Assembly: GCA_019745395.1 (NCBI GenBank)
Contig: JAIETG010000015.1
Coordinates: 1 to 64,000 of the forward strand
Direction of reading: 5' to 3'
Origin: Rhabdochlamydiaceae bacterium
GTDB lineage: Bacteria; Chlamydiota; Chlamydiia; Chlamydiales; Rhabdochlamydiaceae
DNA: 64,000 nucleotides
Shown here: positions 46,681 to 55,795 of the stretch, piece after piece
Position numbering within the stretch: the first letter of the stretch is position 1
Layout: every line of letters begins with the position of its first letter
Notes under the pieces: generated by a model
Told to the model about the DNA's origin: nothing
Seen by the model: the letters and a program-made list of their open reading frames with translations, nothing else
The model's database searches: none
Translations under genes and position numbers: made by a program

Positions 46681-49600
46681 GGGATAAGAGTCATTTTTTG
46701 TAAAAGATCATTTAATTTTACCGGATCGAAAATTTGCGAAGTTGCTGCGGAGGAAAAAATCTCTTTTTCCTCTGCGGACATTTTCAGAACGTACTTCCTT
46801 GCGATCCGAGGGAAATCATCTGGGAACTTAACGAGAAACTGTTTTAAGCCACTTCCCATCCAAGAAAAAATCATTTTTTGCTTTGCCGCATTTTCTTCTA
46901 AGCACGCCTCTAAAAAAGAGATCATCCATAAATCAATAGGAAAATTACGGGAAATCGGTAAACGATCTGAGGCCGCTGCCATGTAGGGATTTTGAAAACG
47001 TTTGACTAGTTTTAACGTTAAATTGGGTGCAAGTTTTTGCATCAAATTAGCAACTACAACCCGCTCTTCTTTCTGCGTACATTTCTCGAAGAGATGTATA
47101 AGTAATGCAGAAACTTCTGATTCTTGAGGCTCAAGAGATGGCAAATGAATAGCTAAAGCAAGAGCTGATTGCACTTTATTTTCTTCTATTAAAAGAGGTA
47201 ACGAAGCGCATACCCTTGACAAATGCCCTTCTTTCTCTTCTTTAGAAAGATCGATAGGATCATAAAAACCTTGATCTGTCAGCCAAGAAGTAACTAGTGG
47301 AAGCGAGGAAACAACAGCGTAATACCTCCAAGATTTCTCAATACTCCAAGACTCCCGTACTGCCCTTAAACACGCCTTATCTATTTTAGCTTGCTGTTCT
47401 GGATTTTTCTTAGCAAATTCCACATACCAGGATAAAACTTCTTCTGCTCCAAAAACTGTTTTAAGATTCTTCAATAAAGCAAAAGCTTCTTTCCAGAGCC
47501 TGTTATCTAAAAGATCGACAAAAAGCGGCTTCAAAAGCTTGGATGAAGAAAAATGTATATTAATAGCATGGAGCTTATCTTGAGAAAGATTCTCCTTTAA
47601 CTCATTTTTCACATAAAGCGAATTTCTCTGAATTATGGAAAACTTAAGATTAAATATCCAATCTTGGACTGAAATAGGATGAGCTACAGCGCTTAGACCA
47701 CTTTTATCGACTAAAGAGCGTAAACATTCAGGGAAAACAGAAAGCTCCATAATGAATTGATAGAATAAATTTTGCCATGCTTTTTTGTGTACTACCACAG
47801 AGGAGAGTACAGGCTCTAGTTTTATCCAAAACGAATCTGGCACATTTCTAAGATCCGGTAAAAGATAGGTCATTAGATCGCTGATAAAAACGGATCTTTT
47901 TTGATTAGTATCAAAAAAAGAATCGATCCAAGCTAGCGCTTGGAAAAATGTTTCTTCAGACTCCGAGAGAAAAACCTGACGCAACCAGCTTAAGCTAGAT
48001 GCCCCTATCTTTTCTCTACATCTCGACTGAAAAGCTGGAGATGCACTTTGTAATTTAGGAACGAGACGAGTAATCAAGGCATGCGCAAAATCCTCTAGCC
48101 TATCTACTGGAATACATTGCTGAACTTGTAAAAGTCCTTCAAAAAACTTTTCTTCATCCAGAACAAGAAAAAGCTGCTCCATCAGATCTAGGCATTGAGT
48201 ATCATCTGTTAAAACATGAAGGTGATTTCTCCAGGAAGCAATTTCTTTTGTGTTTAAGTGCTCTGCTAAAAAAACTGTCTTTTCTTTTTCAGGCAACAAA
48301 GATAGGATGCTGTTTAAAATGAGAGAATCTTTTCTATCCCCTTTGCGATCAAAAACATACTTTATAAGTTCTAGCTTTTCAGAAGGGTCTTCACATAGCT
48401 CTATATATCGTTGGTAAAAAGAAGGGCTATCGATTTGTTCTATCAGCTGCGCTAAAATTTCTTTTCGCGACAAAGAGAAATCATTCTGAAAATACGGAAA
48501 TATTTGAAAAAACAAACCCTCTTGCTTGATAGCAAGATTCTGCAACAACATCCACTTTTCTGAGGTTTCTAATAAACTCAAACATTTTGGGACGAATAAG
48601 CTTAAATCCGTTTCTCGAAGTTGTAGAAGAATCTCTGCGGCCCAAAAAGGCTTTTTGTTTCGAGAGATGACATCGAATATTTGAGAAAGAGCATCGAATC
48701 CCTTTTCATTATTTTCATGAAAAGAGCGGATAATCCATCCTAAAACTTCATTTTGTAATAGATAAATTATATGCAAGATCTTAGGTTTACGCGGATAGGC
48801 AATTATCTCAGAAATCCACAGCTTAAATTCTTCGGTGTCTTGAGGGATAGGGACTATAACAGCAAACTCCTTACCCTCACCTTGAAAACAACATTGTAGA
48901 ATTTTGTTTCCTAGGTGATCTAAATGAAGAATTTTTTGTGATAAAATAGGAAGGTAACAGCTAAGTAAAAAAAGAGCATCTGACTTTAACCTTACTATTT
49001 TCACTCTTTCAGATTTTTCGTTTAAAATCTCTTTTTCAATATATAGGATTTTTTGCAAATTAGAGTGGAGAGATCGAAAGGGTTCCCGTAAACCTTCTAA
49101 AGCTTTGGTAAAATCAGCTTCTAGAAGTTTCATCCAGGAAGAATTTCGAATAGGCGAAAAATGGAACAGAAAATTGCACGTCAAAAAAAACGGATAGCTA
49201 GAAAACATCGACCGTTTTTCTCGCACTTTTTTATAAAATAGGTCCCACAAAATTTTTGGAGGCAATTTCTCAAGAGACCCTCTAGCAAAACAGGAAAAGA
49301 CAGAACCCATTGGTTCTGTCCATCTCTCTACGATCCATATAAAATAACGAGCCAGCTCAAAATAACTTACTTCAGCGGGATTCCAGTCCATTTTAGCCGA
49401 GGTAATAATCCTTTTATGAAGATCGGAAAGTACTGTTTCTACATTTTCACCTTCTCTAGAACGCAGAACAAACTCTCCCGGGGCATCTGATCCTAAAAGC
49501 CCATTATCAAATGCCTGTAAAGGAACGTATAGGCTGTCGACATTGGTTAAATGGCTTAAACAAGATTCATCGGAAATAATGATAGAGAGTTCTAATGGCA

Positions 49601-50150
49601 CCTCTCCCCACTCTCCCATTAGCGAAATAGATCCCAATCTCATCCCTTTAACAGGAGAATTTGTATCTTTAAGTACTCCTATATCACGTAATTCACAGTC
49701 GAAATTTACAAATTCTTTAGGAACTACCTGATTCATTAAATGTTTTTTAGCAATCGTATGAACTTTGTAGTACAAAGATTCTTTATCCACGCCGGGTTTT
49801 ACAAAAAGGTGGATTTTTATATCTTTATCGTTAACTACTGGATGTAAATTTATAACCTGATTTGCTAAATATGACCCTGTAAGAGATGTTTCTATTTTTG
49901 TACACGCCTCTTGAATTTCCGTAGATAATCGAATTTCGGATAAAAGAGGATAAACAAAATTCCGAATCCTGACATCTTGAAGCCGGTCAGATCTAAAAGG
50001 TGTCGATAAAAATATTTGTCCTTCTAAAAAAGACGTTATTTTTTGTGTAATCGTTAAGGGGGAACTAATGGTAGAAAACATGAACCAACAAAATTTAAAA
50101 AACAAAATCCCGAATAGGATACCTGAAAATCGATTGAAAGAACAGTTCAA
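46677..50150 (-). CDS. very large hypothetical membrane-anchored protein
   Basis: The 1157-residue frame has a membrane helix near its N terminus (about residues 9-31) and then an almost entirely helical region reminiscent of HEAT-like or TPR-like superhelices, with no motif I recognise. The first codon would be TTG at 50150 without a ribosome binding site; an ATG at 50084 would drop most of the membrane segment, so the start is uncertain. No other gene is on its strand close by. It is likely a lineage-specific scaffold-like protein. Confidence 0.65.
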   Translation of the reverse strand: MNCSFNRFSGILFGILFFKFCWFMFSTISSPLTITQKITSFLEGQIFLSTPFRSDRLQDVRIRNFVYPLLSEIRLSTEIQEACTKIETSLTGSYLANQVINLHPVVNDKDIKIHLFVKPGVDKESLYYKVHTIAKKHLMNQVVPKEFVNFDCELRDIGVLKDTNSPVKGMRLGSISLMGEWGEVPLELSIIISDESCLSHLTNVDSLYVPLQAFDNGLLGSDAPGEFVLRSREGENVETVLSDLHKRIITSAKMDWNPAEVSYFELARYFIWIVERWTEPMGSVFSCFARGSLEKLPPKILWDLFYKKVREKRSMFSSYPFFLTCNFLFHFSPIRNSSWMKLLEADFTKALEGLREPFRSLHSNLQKILYIEKEILNEKSERVKIVRLKSDALFLLSCYLPILSQKILHLDHLGNKILQCCFQGEGKEFAVIVPIPQDTEEFKLWISEIIAYPRKPKILHIIYLLQNEVLGWIIRSFHENNEKGFDALSQIFDVISRNKKPFWAAEILLQLRETDLSLFVPKCLSLLETSEKWMLLQNLAIKQEGLFFQIFPYFQNDFSLSRKEILAQLIEQIDSPSFYQRYIELCEDPSEKLELIKYVFDRKGDRKDSLILNSILSLLPEKEKTVFLAEHLNTKEIASWRNHLHVLTDDTQCLDLMEQLFLVLDEEKFFEGLLQVQQCIPVDRLEDFAHALITRLVPKLQSASPAFQSRCREKIGASSLSWLRQVFLSESEETFFQALAWIDSFFDTNQKRSVFISDLMTYLLPDLRNVPDSFWIKLEPVLSSVVVHKKAWQNLFYQFIMELSVFPECLRSLVDKSGLSAVAHPISVQDWIFNLKFSIIQRNSLYVKNELKENLSQDKLHAINIHFSSSKLLKPLFVDLLDNRLWKEAFALLKNLKTVFGAEEVLSWYVEFAKKNPEQQAKIDKACLRAVRESWSIEKSWRYYAVVSSLPLVTSWLTDQGFYDPIDLSKEEKEGHLSRVCASLPLLIEENKVQSALALAIHLPSLEPQESEVSALLIHLFEKCTQKEERVVVANLMQKLAPNLTLKLVKRFQNPYMAAASDRLPISRNFPIDLWMISFLEACLEENAAKQKMIFSWMGSGLKQFLVKFPDDFPRIARKYVLKMSAEEKEIFSSAATSQIFDPVKLNDLLQKMTLIP

Positions 50151-50344
50151 TGATTTTTTAAATCAACGACAACAAAACTACATAAATTCTTAACATTCAG
50201 CGAGAAGCCTAAACGACTAATAATCAATTACTGATTAGTTTTTGGACAAAAAGAGTGCGCTCAAAAATCAAAATCGATCTTGATCAGACTCTAAAAAAGA
50301 AAAAAATTTAAGATAAATCTTACCTTAACGGTAGCTCATAAATC

Positions 50345-52075
50345 CTAAAACATTGTGTAACTTTGGCTATTGATGGACTTGGTGGCTACAAGAAGCTCCT
50401 GAGTATCTGGCTCTTTTTCTTCTCCATGTTTTTTACGTCTCTTTGGAGGATGCTCAACCTCTTCTGCTTTTTCCGCTTGCTTACGTTCTAAATACGCTGC
50501 TATCGATTGCTTTAAAGCATTAAGTTCTGTTTCTTCTCTTGCTATCCGCCTTTTAGTATCTCTAATAATTTCCTTCAGTCCAACTCCAGGGCTGCTTAAA
50601 TTGATCCTTTCTTTTACGCTTTCTACAATAAGATGAACAGGATTTATAGGACCTGCAATTTTGCGCAAAACCTTCTCTAAGGTCTCGACATCAGGCAGAG
50701 CTCTATGAGCATCTTCATGAAGGGCTATGTCTAAAAATTGCGCATGGTGCTGAAGTGTGTTTTTTTCAGGTTTTTGCCCTTCTGGCACCCCTGTATACCA
50801 AGTCATCATAAGAGGCAAAGCATCCCAACTTTCTTTAACGCTTTTATCCATCTCTCGTTTTAAATCAACTCCAGCCATTAAAAGCTCTCCCGTCAAAAGA
50901 GGATTATCATAACGAAAGTTATTATAGCCGACTAAAATAATACGAGGCTCTATCAAATCCCCTTCTAAGCTTTCTTCCATAATTTTCTGAAAAGTCTTTG
51001 TTGCTCTTACCCAAGCCTCAAAATCTCCCCAAACTTGTTTCATGTCAGGAGCCTCAGGGATATTCTCTTCTGCATCTCCTCGAACCATTTTTGTAGTAAT
51101 CCTATGCACCGCCGTTGCCTCTGCTGGTATGGGTATACCTGGATTGACAAGCCTAGCAAATGTTTCATTATCGTACTCTTCCCCTGCAAAAGGAGATAAA
51201 ATTTTCGCCGCAAAATCCACAATGCGAGGAGCTATATTATGACTTAAGACTCCATCTCTCTTAGACTCTTTAAATAGCCCTGTACTTTCTAAGTCATAAA
51301 GAACAACAATTTCTTTTCTTGTAAGACGTTCTGCAGCCTTAACCTGCCGAATGACCTGCTTGGCCTCTTCCGTGGCAATTAAAGAAGGATCATACTCACT
51401 TAAAACAGCTGCAACATTTTCCTCAGCGTCATCACCTGCTAAGGCTTCATCAAGCCTTCGCTGAGCAATCTCATTTCCTTCAATATTTTCTGTCATCTTA
51501 CGCCAAATCTCTTTTACAACTTTCACATCAGCAAGAGCTCTATGACGATTGAAAGGAAGATGCTGCGCGCAAATTGCAACTTCCAGCTGTTGCTGGGTAG
51601 TACCCATTTCGTATCCTAAATGGTGTGCAATTTTGGCCAAATCAACCCATTTCCAGTTAGAAAGTGCGGATTTAGGAACTTTTCTAGAATGGCAAAAGCG
51701 ATCGTAATTTCTCTCAAGAACAGGTGCATCCCATCCTTCTACGTTGTATCCCATCAAAATAGCTTTAGATCCTCTGCAGGTGTTTTTGTTGATAAAAGAA
51801 ACAACCTTTTTCAGAACCGTTTCAAATGTATATCTTTCTCCAGAAATAGGTTTTTGATACGGACTATCGTAATTTGCACAATCTGGCTTTCTGACATATC
51901 CTACAAGATATGGCATGATTTGAGAGGCTCTACTTGATTGAGATGGTTCGGGACGAGGATTATTTTCACTAACACAAATTTCTGTGATATTTGCTAGATC
52001 AAGTTCTTTATGGTCTACTTCGCAGTCATAGAAAAACAAAGTCGTCTGAGGATTGGAAATTCTGGATACAGTCAT
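50345..52075 (-). CDS. protein with two DEDDh (DnaQ-like) exonuclease domains and basic tail
   Basis: The 576-residue protein contains two DnaQ-like 3'-5' exonuclease domains in tandem. Domain 1 has FYDCE (about residues 14-18), GYNVEGWDAPVL (about 110-121) and HRALADV (about 178-184). Domain 2 has LYDLESTGL (about 259-267), GYNNFRYDNPLL (about 380-391) and HRALPDV (about 455-461). Each therefore keeps all DEDDh residues (Asp-Glu, Asp, His-x4-Asp), so both could be active. The closest general class is exodeoxyribonuclease I / DNA polymerase epsilon-like exonucleases, but two full copies in one chain is not the normal SbcB plan. Residues 543-549 (PPKRRKK) lie in a charged C-terminal tail and look like a nuclear localisation signal. 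Its first 29 codons are duplicated at 58949-59125. Confidence 0.8.
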   Translation of the reverse strand: MTVSRISNPQTTLFFYDCEVDHKELDLANITEICVSENNPRPEPSQSSRASQIMPYLVGYVRKPDCANYDSPYQKPISGERYTFETVLKKVVSFINKNTCRGSKAILMGYNVEGWDAPVLERNYDRFCHSRKVPKSALSNWKWVDLAKIAHHLGYEMGTTQQQLEVAICAQHLPFNRHRALADVKVVKEIWRKMTENIEGNEIAQRRLDEALAGDDAEENVAAVLSEYDPSLIATEEAKQVIRQVKAAERLTRKEIVVLYDLESTGLFKESKRDGVLSHNIAPRIVDFAAKILSPFAGEEYDNETFARLVNPGIPIPAEATAVHRITTKMVRGDAEENIPEAPDMKQVWGDFEAWVRATKTFQKIMEESLEGDLIEPRIILVGYNNFRYDNPLLTGELLMAGVDLKREMDKSVKESWDALPLMMTWYTGVPEGQKPEKNTLQHHAQFLDIALHEDAHRALPDVETLEKVLRKIAGPINPVHLIVESVKERINLSSPGVGLKEIIRDTKRRIAREETELNALKQSIAAYLERKQAEKAEEVEHPPKRRKKHGEEKEPDTQELLVATKSINSQSYTMF

Positions 52076-52165
52076 GAGATTGCTCGGATTATGAGTTGAA
52101 GAGCAAGCAGAGTATCAGAACGCTTGACTCTAAGAAAAGGGAAAAATAAAGATTCGATTAACATC
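51989..52165. repeat. 5' end of exonuclease gene (parent of copy at 58949)
   Basis: The last 29 codons in plus coordinates (the gene's 5' end) plus about 90 bp of its upstream region match 58949-59125 at constant offset 6960 with only a handful of mismatches. Direct orientation. Confidence 0.93.
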
Positions 52166-52257
52166 GCTAGAAACTAGGTCAAATTAAATGCTATTAGGAA
52201 AATCTTCAAATAGGCCAGTCTCTCTATGCGGAGTTTTACTGGAATAGAAAGAAACCA

Positions 52258-53445
52258 TCATGAATTTGATTGTTTGTTTGACTGGATCTGCATGCGAGTA
52301 AGGAACATCAAAACTACGATGATTCCAAAGGCTGATGGCAAGATAAAAGTCTTAGTGGGCAGAAAAAAGCTTATCAGAAAAGTAGCCAGTACAGATCCTC
52401 CGAGATTAATGAACTGTACAATCGTCGTAGCATTAGATTTGTCTGCCGCATCAGAGATTGCTGCAACATTAGCGTTTGCCCAAACAAGGTTATAACCCGA
52501 TTGGATAATGAACTGTCCTACAAAGAGCGTTTTTGTATTTAGATACCCTAAGAAAAAAGATATACTCATCGCAATCACTCCACAGGAAATGATGAACATC
52601 CCCAAAAGAATGTTTTTTTGTATCGAGTAGCGCATGGAACAGTATTTGGAGATAAGAGCGCCAAATACAAGTCCTGTTGCTGGAACAATATTCCAAAAGC
52701 CAAATTCTATAGCAGATATTTTCAGCCTATGGATACAGATATAAGGGGTAATTGTAGCAAAGAGATAAATCATCATCGTGGAGAGAGAAACAATAAAAGC
52801 ATACAGCATGAGGTTTTTATTGGAGATCTGTGTTATATACCCTTTCAAAATCGCCTTCCATTTCAAAGCGTTCTTATCTTTTTTTTTGGCAGTTTCTGGA
52901 AGAGATAGAGAAAGAAGTCCTATTGCCAGGGAATAGATCGATAGAAAAAGAAAGCATCCACGCCATCCAAAACTCTCTACGATGATCCCACCAGTTGCAA
53001 CCGCAAGTCCCGGCATGATTCCAAAAGCGATTGAAAGCAAAGAAACTACTTTAGAAGCTTCTTTGCCAGTGAGGACGTCCCCCACAATCGTAAAACTCAT
53101 TTTAAGGCCAACGGCTGCTCCTAATGCTTGTACAAAGCGAGAAATGCATAGCATAGTAAATGTAAAGGAAAAATAGGAAAGTAGAGAGCCTAGGACAGTA
53201 AGAGCTATTCCGATATAAATAGTCTTTTTTCTTCCAAAGCGGTTTGCTAACGGGCCATAAGGAAGTTGTCCTAAACAATACCCTATCAAAAAAACAGATA
53301 GGACTTGTTGGGCTTTTGTTTCTGAAATACCAAAATATTCATCGAATCTTGGAAGTGCAGGAATACACAGCAAACCTGTAACCGAAGCGAGAGCTATCAG
53401 CAAGAGAAGAGTCAAAAGATGGTATGTTTTTAAGGGAGAATGCAT
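52258..53445 (-). CDS. MFS transporter, Bcr/CflA-like drug or metabolite exporter
   Basis: The 395-residue protein has twelve predicted membrane helices, and the loop after helix 2 carries GPLANRFGRKKTIYIG, the MFS A-motif. The N-terminal half (LCIPALPRFDEYFGISETKAQQVLSVFLIGYCLGQLPYGP) is typical of the Bcr/CflA drug:proton antiporter branch. Substrate unknown. It starts 52 bases from the deaminase gene end, but a terminator hairpin sits between them. Confidence 0.88.
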   Translation of the reverse strand: MHSPLKTYHLLTLLLLIALASVTGLLCIPALPRFDEYFGISETKAQQVLSVFLIGYCLGQLPYGPLANRFGRKKTIYIGIALTVLGSLLSYFSFTFTMLCISRFVQALGAAVGLKMSFTIVGDVLTGKEASKVVSLLSIAFGIMPGLAVATGGIIVESFGWRGCFLFLSIYSLAIGLLSLSLPETAKKKDKNALKWKAILKGYITQISNKNLMLYAFIVSLSTMMIYLFATITPYICIHRLKISAIEFGFWNIVPATGLVFGALISKYCSMRYSIQKNILLGMFIISCGVIAMSISFFLGYLNTKTLFVGQFIIQSGYNLVWANANVAAISDAADKSNATTIVQFINLGGSVLATFLISFFLPTKTFILPSAFGIIVVLMFLTRMQIQSNKQSNS

Positions 53446-53453
53446 AGGTTAAC

Positions 53454-53484
53454 AAAATGCCCAAAAAATCCTCTTGGGCATTTT
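53454..53484 (-). terminator. terminator after the deaminase gene
   Basis: AAAATGCCCAA and TTGGGCATTTT form a perfect 11-base stem, nine-base loop, just beyond the deaminase stop codon on the minus strand and just before the MFS gene start; the T-run lies in the stem. Confidence 0.75.
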
Positions 53485-53496
53485 GCTCATGCTTTC

Positions 53497-53979
53497 TTAG
53501 TATCGAGCTCTATCGGACATTTTGGAAAACTCTTTCCAAACTTCCACAGCTTCTTTTCTCATAAACTCCGAGCACTTGATTTTTCTTTCTTCGACTGTTT
53601 TTTTCATCTCTTCATAATAGTCGACATCGGAAAAATCTCCGTACTGCTTTGCATCGTCAACTGTTGCAGCATAGTAGATTTCCTTAATATGACCCCAATA
53701 AGCAGCACAAAGACACATGGGACAGCAAAAAGCGCTCGTATAAAGAACACACCCTTCTAGGAGAGGGTTTCCTGTTATTTTTCCCGCTTTTCGAATCGCA
53801 TCTACTTCAGCATGACATGTTGCATCATTATCTCCAATCACTCGATTATATCCCTCTGCAATAATCTCATCGCCTTTTACAATAACGGCCCCGAAAACTC
53901 CACCTGATTTTTTTTCGATCCCGGCTAAGCGGCTCAACTCTATTGCTCTTGCCATGAATTTTGGATTTGGATGATTCAT
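53497..53979 (-). CDS. guanine-deaminase-like nucleoside/base deaminase
   Basis: The 160-residue protein is of the cytidine deaminase-like zinc superfamily: HAEVDAI (about residues 56-62, zinc His and catalytic Glu) and SAFCCPMCLCAAYWG (about residues 84-98, the PCxxC-type zinc ligands). The C-terminal part IYYAATVDDAKQYGDFSDVDYYEEM resembles bacterial guanine deaminase (GuaD). It would convert guanine to xanthine in purine salvage or breakdown. GAGGAA lies before the ATG. Unusual for an obligate intracellular purine scavenger. Confidence 0.85.
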   Translation of the reverse strand: MNHPNPKFMARAIELSRLAGIEKKSGGVFGAVIVKGDEIIAEGYNRVIGDNDATCHAEVDAIRKAGKITGNPLLEGCVLYTSAFCCPMCLCAAYWGHIKEIYYAATVDDAKQYGDFSDVDYYEEMKKTVEERKIKCSEFMRKEAVEVWKEFSKMSDRARY

Positions 53980-54179
53980 AAATTCCTCTTACAAATTTTT
54001 TTCAGTGATAATCCTGAGCATACAATTTCCCCACATATTGTAAAGATAATTTCCCAAAAACTTTTCACTCAGAAAGAAATTTAATATGATAAAAAGAACT
54101 TGCTATAGCTGAATTTTTGTGCGAGCACTTTGAATCTTTATGAATTACAGAAATCTAAAAGCTTTCTCTTCACAGGAAA

Positions 54180-54459
54180 ATGGCCAATATTGAGAGTTAT
54201 TCAATTTGGTCTTTCTCGGGAGAGCGGGAAATTTTGCTTTCATGCCTAGCAGATTATAAGCAATTTTCTGAGGAAGATTTGTGAAACGTTTATGATCGGA
54301 GATGGAGCTCAAGGAAAGATGGATAAAAATTTCCAAAGGTTAGCTATGATGAAAGTGAGTCCTGACAAGAATGCCATCATATTTATAGGAGAAGTTGGCA
54401 TTGCCCAACTTCTTCGTATGAACCAAAATTTTATGGATTTAATAAGAAATAGAAAGTAG
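54180..54459 (+). pseudogene. possible short broken gene
   Basis: The gap 53980-54469 has no intact gene, but two consecutive plus-strand frames look protein-like. 54180-54284 reads MANIESYSIWSFSG to KQFSEEDL and stops; then 54292-54459 in another frame reads MIGDGAQGKMDKNFQRL to LIRNRK and stops. A frameshift near 54285 could have split one roughly 90-residue protein. No family recognised. The 54145-54336 minus-strand frame is best explained as its shadow. Confidence 0.3.
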
Positions 54460-54469
54460 CATATAAACC

Positions 54470-55795
54470 ATGACATATAAAAAACAGATCTTATTATTCT
54501 TATTGACCTTATCTCCCTTTGTCGGATTTGCAGAAGACGCTACTGTAAAAACTTCTCCTCCTTTAAGTAAAATTCCAAAAGAGCGAGAGCCTCCATCCAA
54601 ACTTGGTATGAGTACAAACCCGAGTACCGTGAACATCACGACAGGTACTGGAGATCTTGGAAAATATATATTTAGAATTCCTGAAAACTCCCCTCTGACC
54701 GTTGGCGGTGTTTTGATATCTGATGGAGACGTTGTGTTTGCCGGCGGAAATAAGGAATTCAGTCCATGGAGCGGAAACAATCTACTCATTTTAGATGCGT
54801 CTCTTGATTTTGAAAAGCTTATCAAAATTAAAGGCGGACTTTTAGGAGCTGAATTTCTGCAGTTTAATGGAATGAATTCCAATGCAACAGCCGGAAGCCT
54901 GCAAGGATTTGATTCTATGTCCGTCCTACCTCCTTTTGACCGCTCGGAGCTCTACCAACTTTGGTATCGACAATCTCTCTTCGATGATCTGCTCATTATT
55001 CGCATAGGAAAAACCGTTCCAACGCTAGACTTCAACAACGTATCGCAGCCGATCCCTGTGCAAGATTTATCGCGTGCCATTCCTTCCGTGAGCGGCTTGC
55101 TTTATACCCCCATCTTTATCAACCCTGTCAATATTGGAGTAATGCCCGGGTATTATAACTCTGCTTATGGAATTACAGTAAACGTTTCTCCTGTCAAGAA
55201 TTTCTATGTTACAGGAGGCGTGTATGATGGCAACCTCGCTAGAGGAAAACAACTAGGTCTTACAGGCCCACATTTCAACGGATACTATTTTTCCGCTTAT
55301 GAAACGGGGGTCAACTGGCTTGCTGGGCAAGAGAAAAAACCTGGGATCATGGCCATAGGCGCTTGGTTTCAAACAGGCAAACTCTCTATCCCCGGTGTTG
55401 TTACACAACAAGGAGCCCAGGGCACCTACCTATTTGGATCTCAGCGAGTTTGGTTTCATAAGCCCGGAATTGACAATAGCGGCATCAGTGTTTTTTGGCA
55501 GCTTGGATACAACCATGCTAAGACTCTGCCTATGAATCAGTTCTTAGGAGGAGGTTTTACTGCTTTTGCTTTAACAAGACCTTTTGACTCATTTGGGATG
55601 GGACTTGCTTGTTCTCGTTTAAATCACAGGATTTTTTCTCAAAAATTTGAGGTTATGATTCAGGCTTACTATCAAGCGCATCTATTCTTGCAGACATACC
55701 TAGAACCTGTGATCACCTACATCCCAAATCCAGGGGCGGCACCTCACCTCCCCCAGACATGGACAGCAACTCTTCAAATGATCAATCTATTTTAG
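54470..55795 (+). CDS. OprB-family carbohydrate-selective porin
   Basis: The 441-residue protein has a signal peptide (residues 1-22, ending FVGFAED) and a beta-barrel pattern with LYQLWYRQSLFDDLLIIRIGKT, typical of OprB porins, and an aromatic C-terminal residue (Phe), as required for outer-membrane insertion. It should admit sugars or small acids across the outer membrane. It neighbours an MFS uptake transporter (tail to tail), which may take up the same substrate. No ribosome binding site of strength is visible before the ATG. Confidence 0.85.
   Translation: MTYKKQILLFLLTLSPFVGFAEDATVKTSPPLSKIPKEREPPSKLGMSTNPSTVNITTGTGDLGKYIFRIPENSPLTVGGVLISDGDVVFAGGNKEFSPWSGNNLLILDASLDFEKLIKIKGGLLGAEFLQFNGMNSNATAGSLQGFDSMSVLPPFDRSELYQLWYRQSLFDDLLIIRIGKTVPTLDFNNVSQPIPVQDLSRAIPSVSGLLYTPIFINPVNIGVMPGYYNSAYGITVNVSPVKNFYVTGGVYDGNLARGKQLGLTGPHFNGYYFSAYETGVNWLAGQEKKPGIMAIGAWFQTGKLSIPGVVTQQGAQGTYLFGSQRVWFHKPGIDNSGISVFWQLGYNHAKTLPMNQFLGGGFTAFALTRPFDSFGMGLACSRLNHRIFSQKFEVMIQAYYQAHLFLQTYLEPVITYIPNPGAAPHLPQTWTATLQMINLF

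Noticed and set aside
54145-54336. 63-residue minus-strand frame
   Set aside because: Lies opposite the more protein-like plus-strand remnant and has no ribosome binding site.
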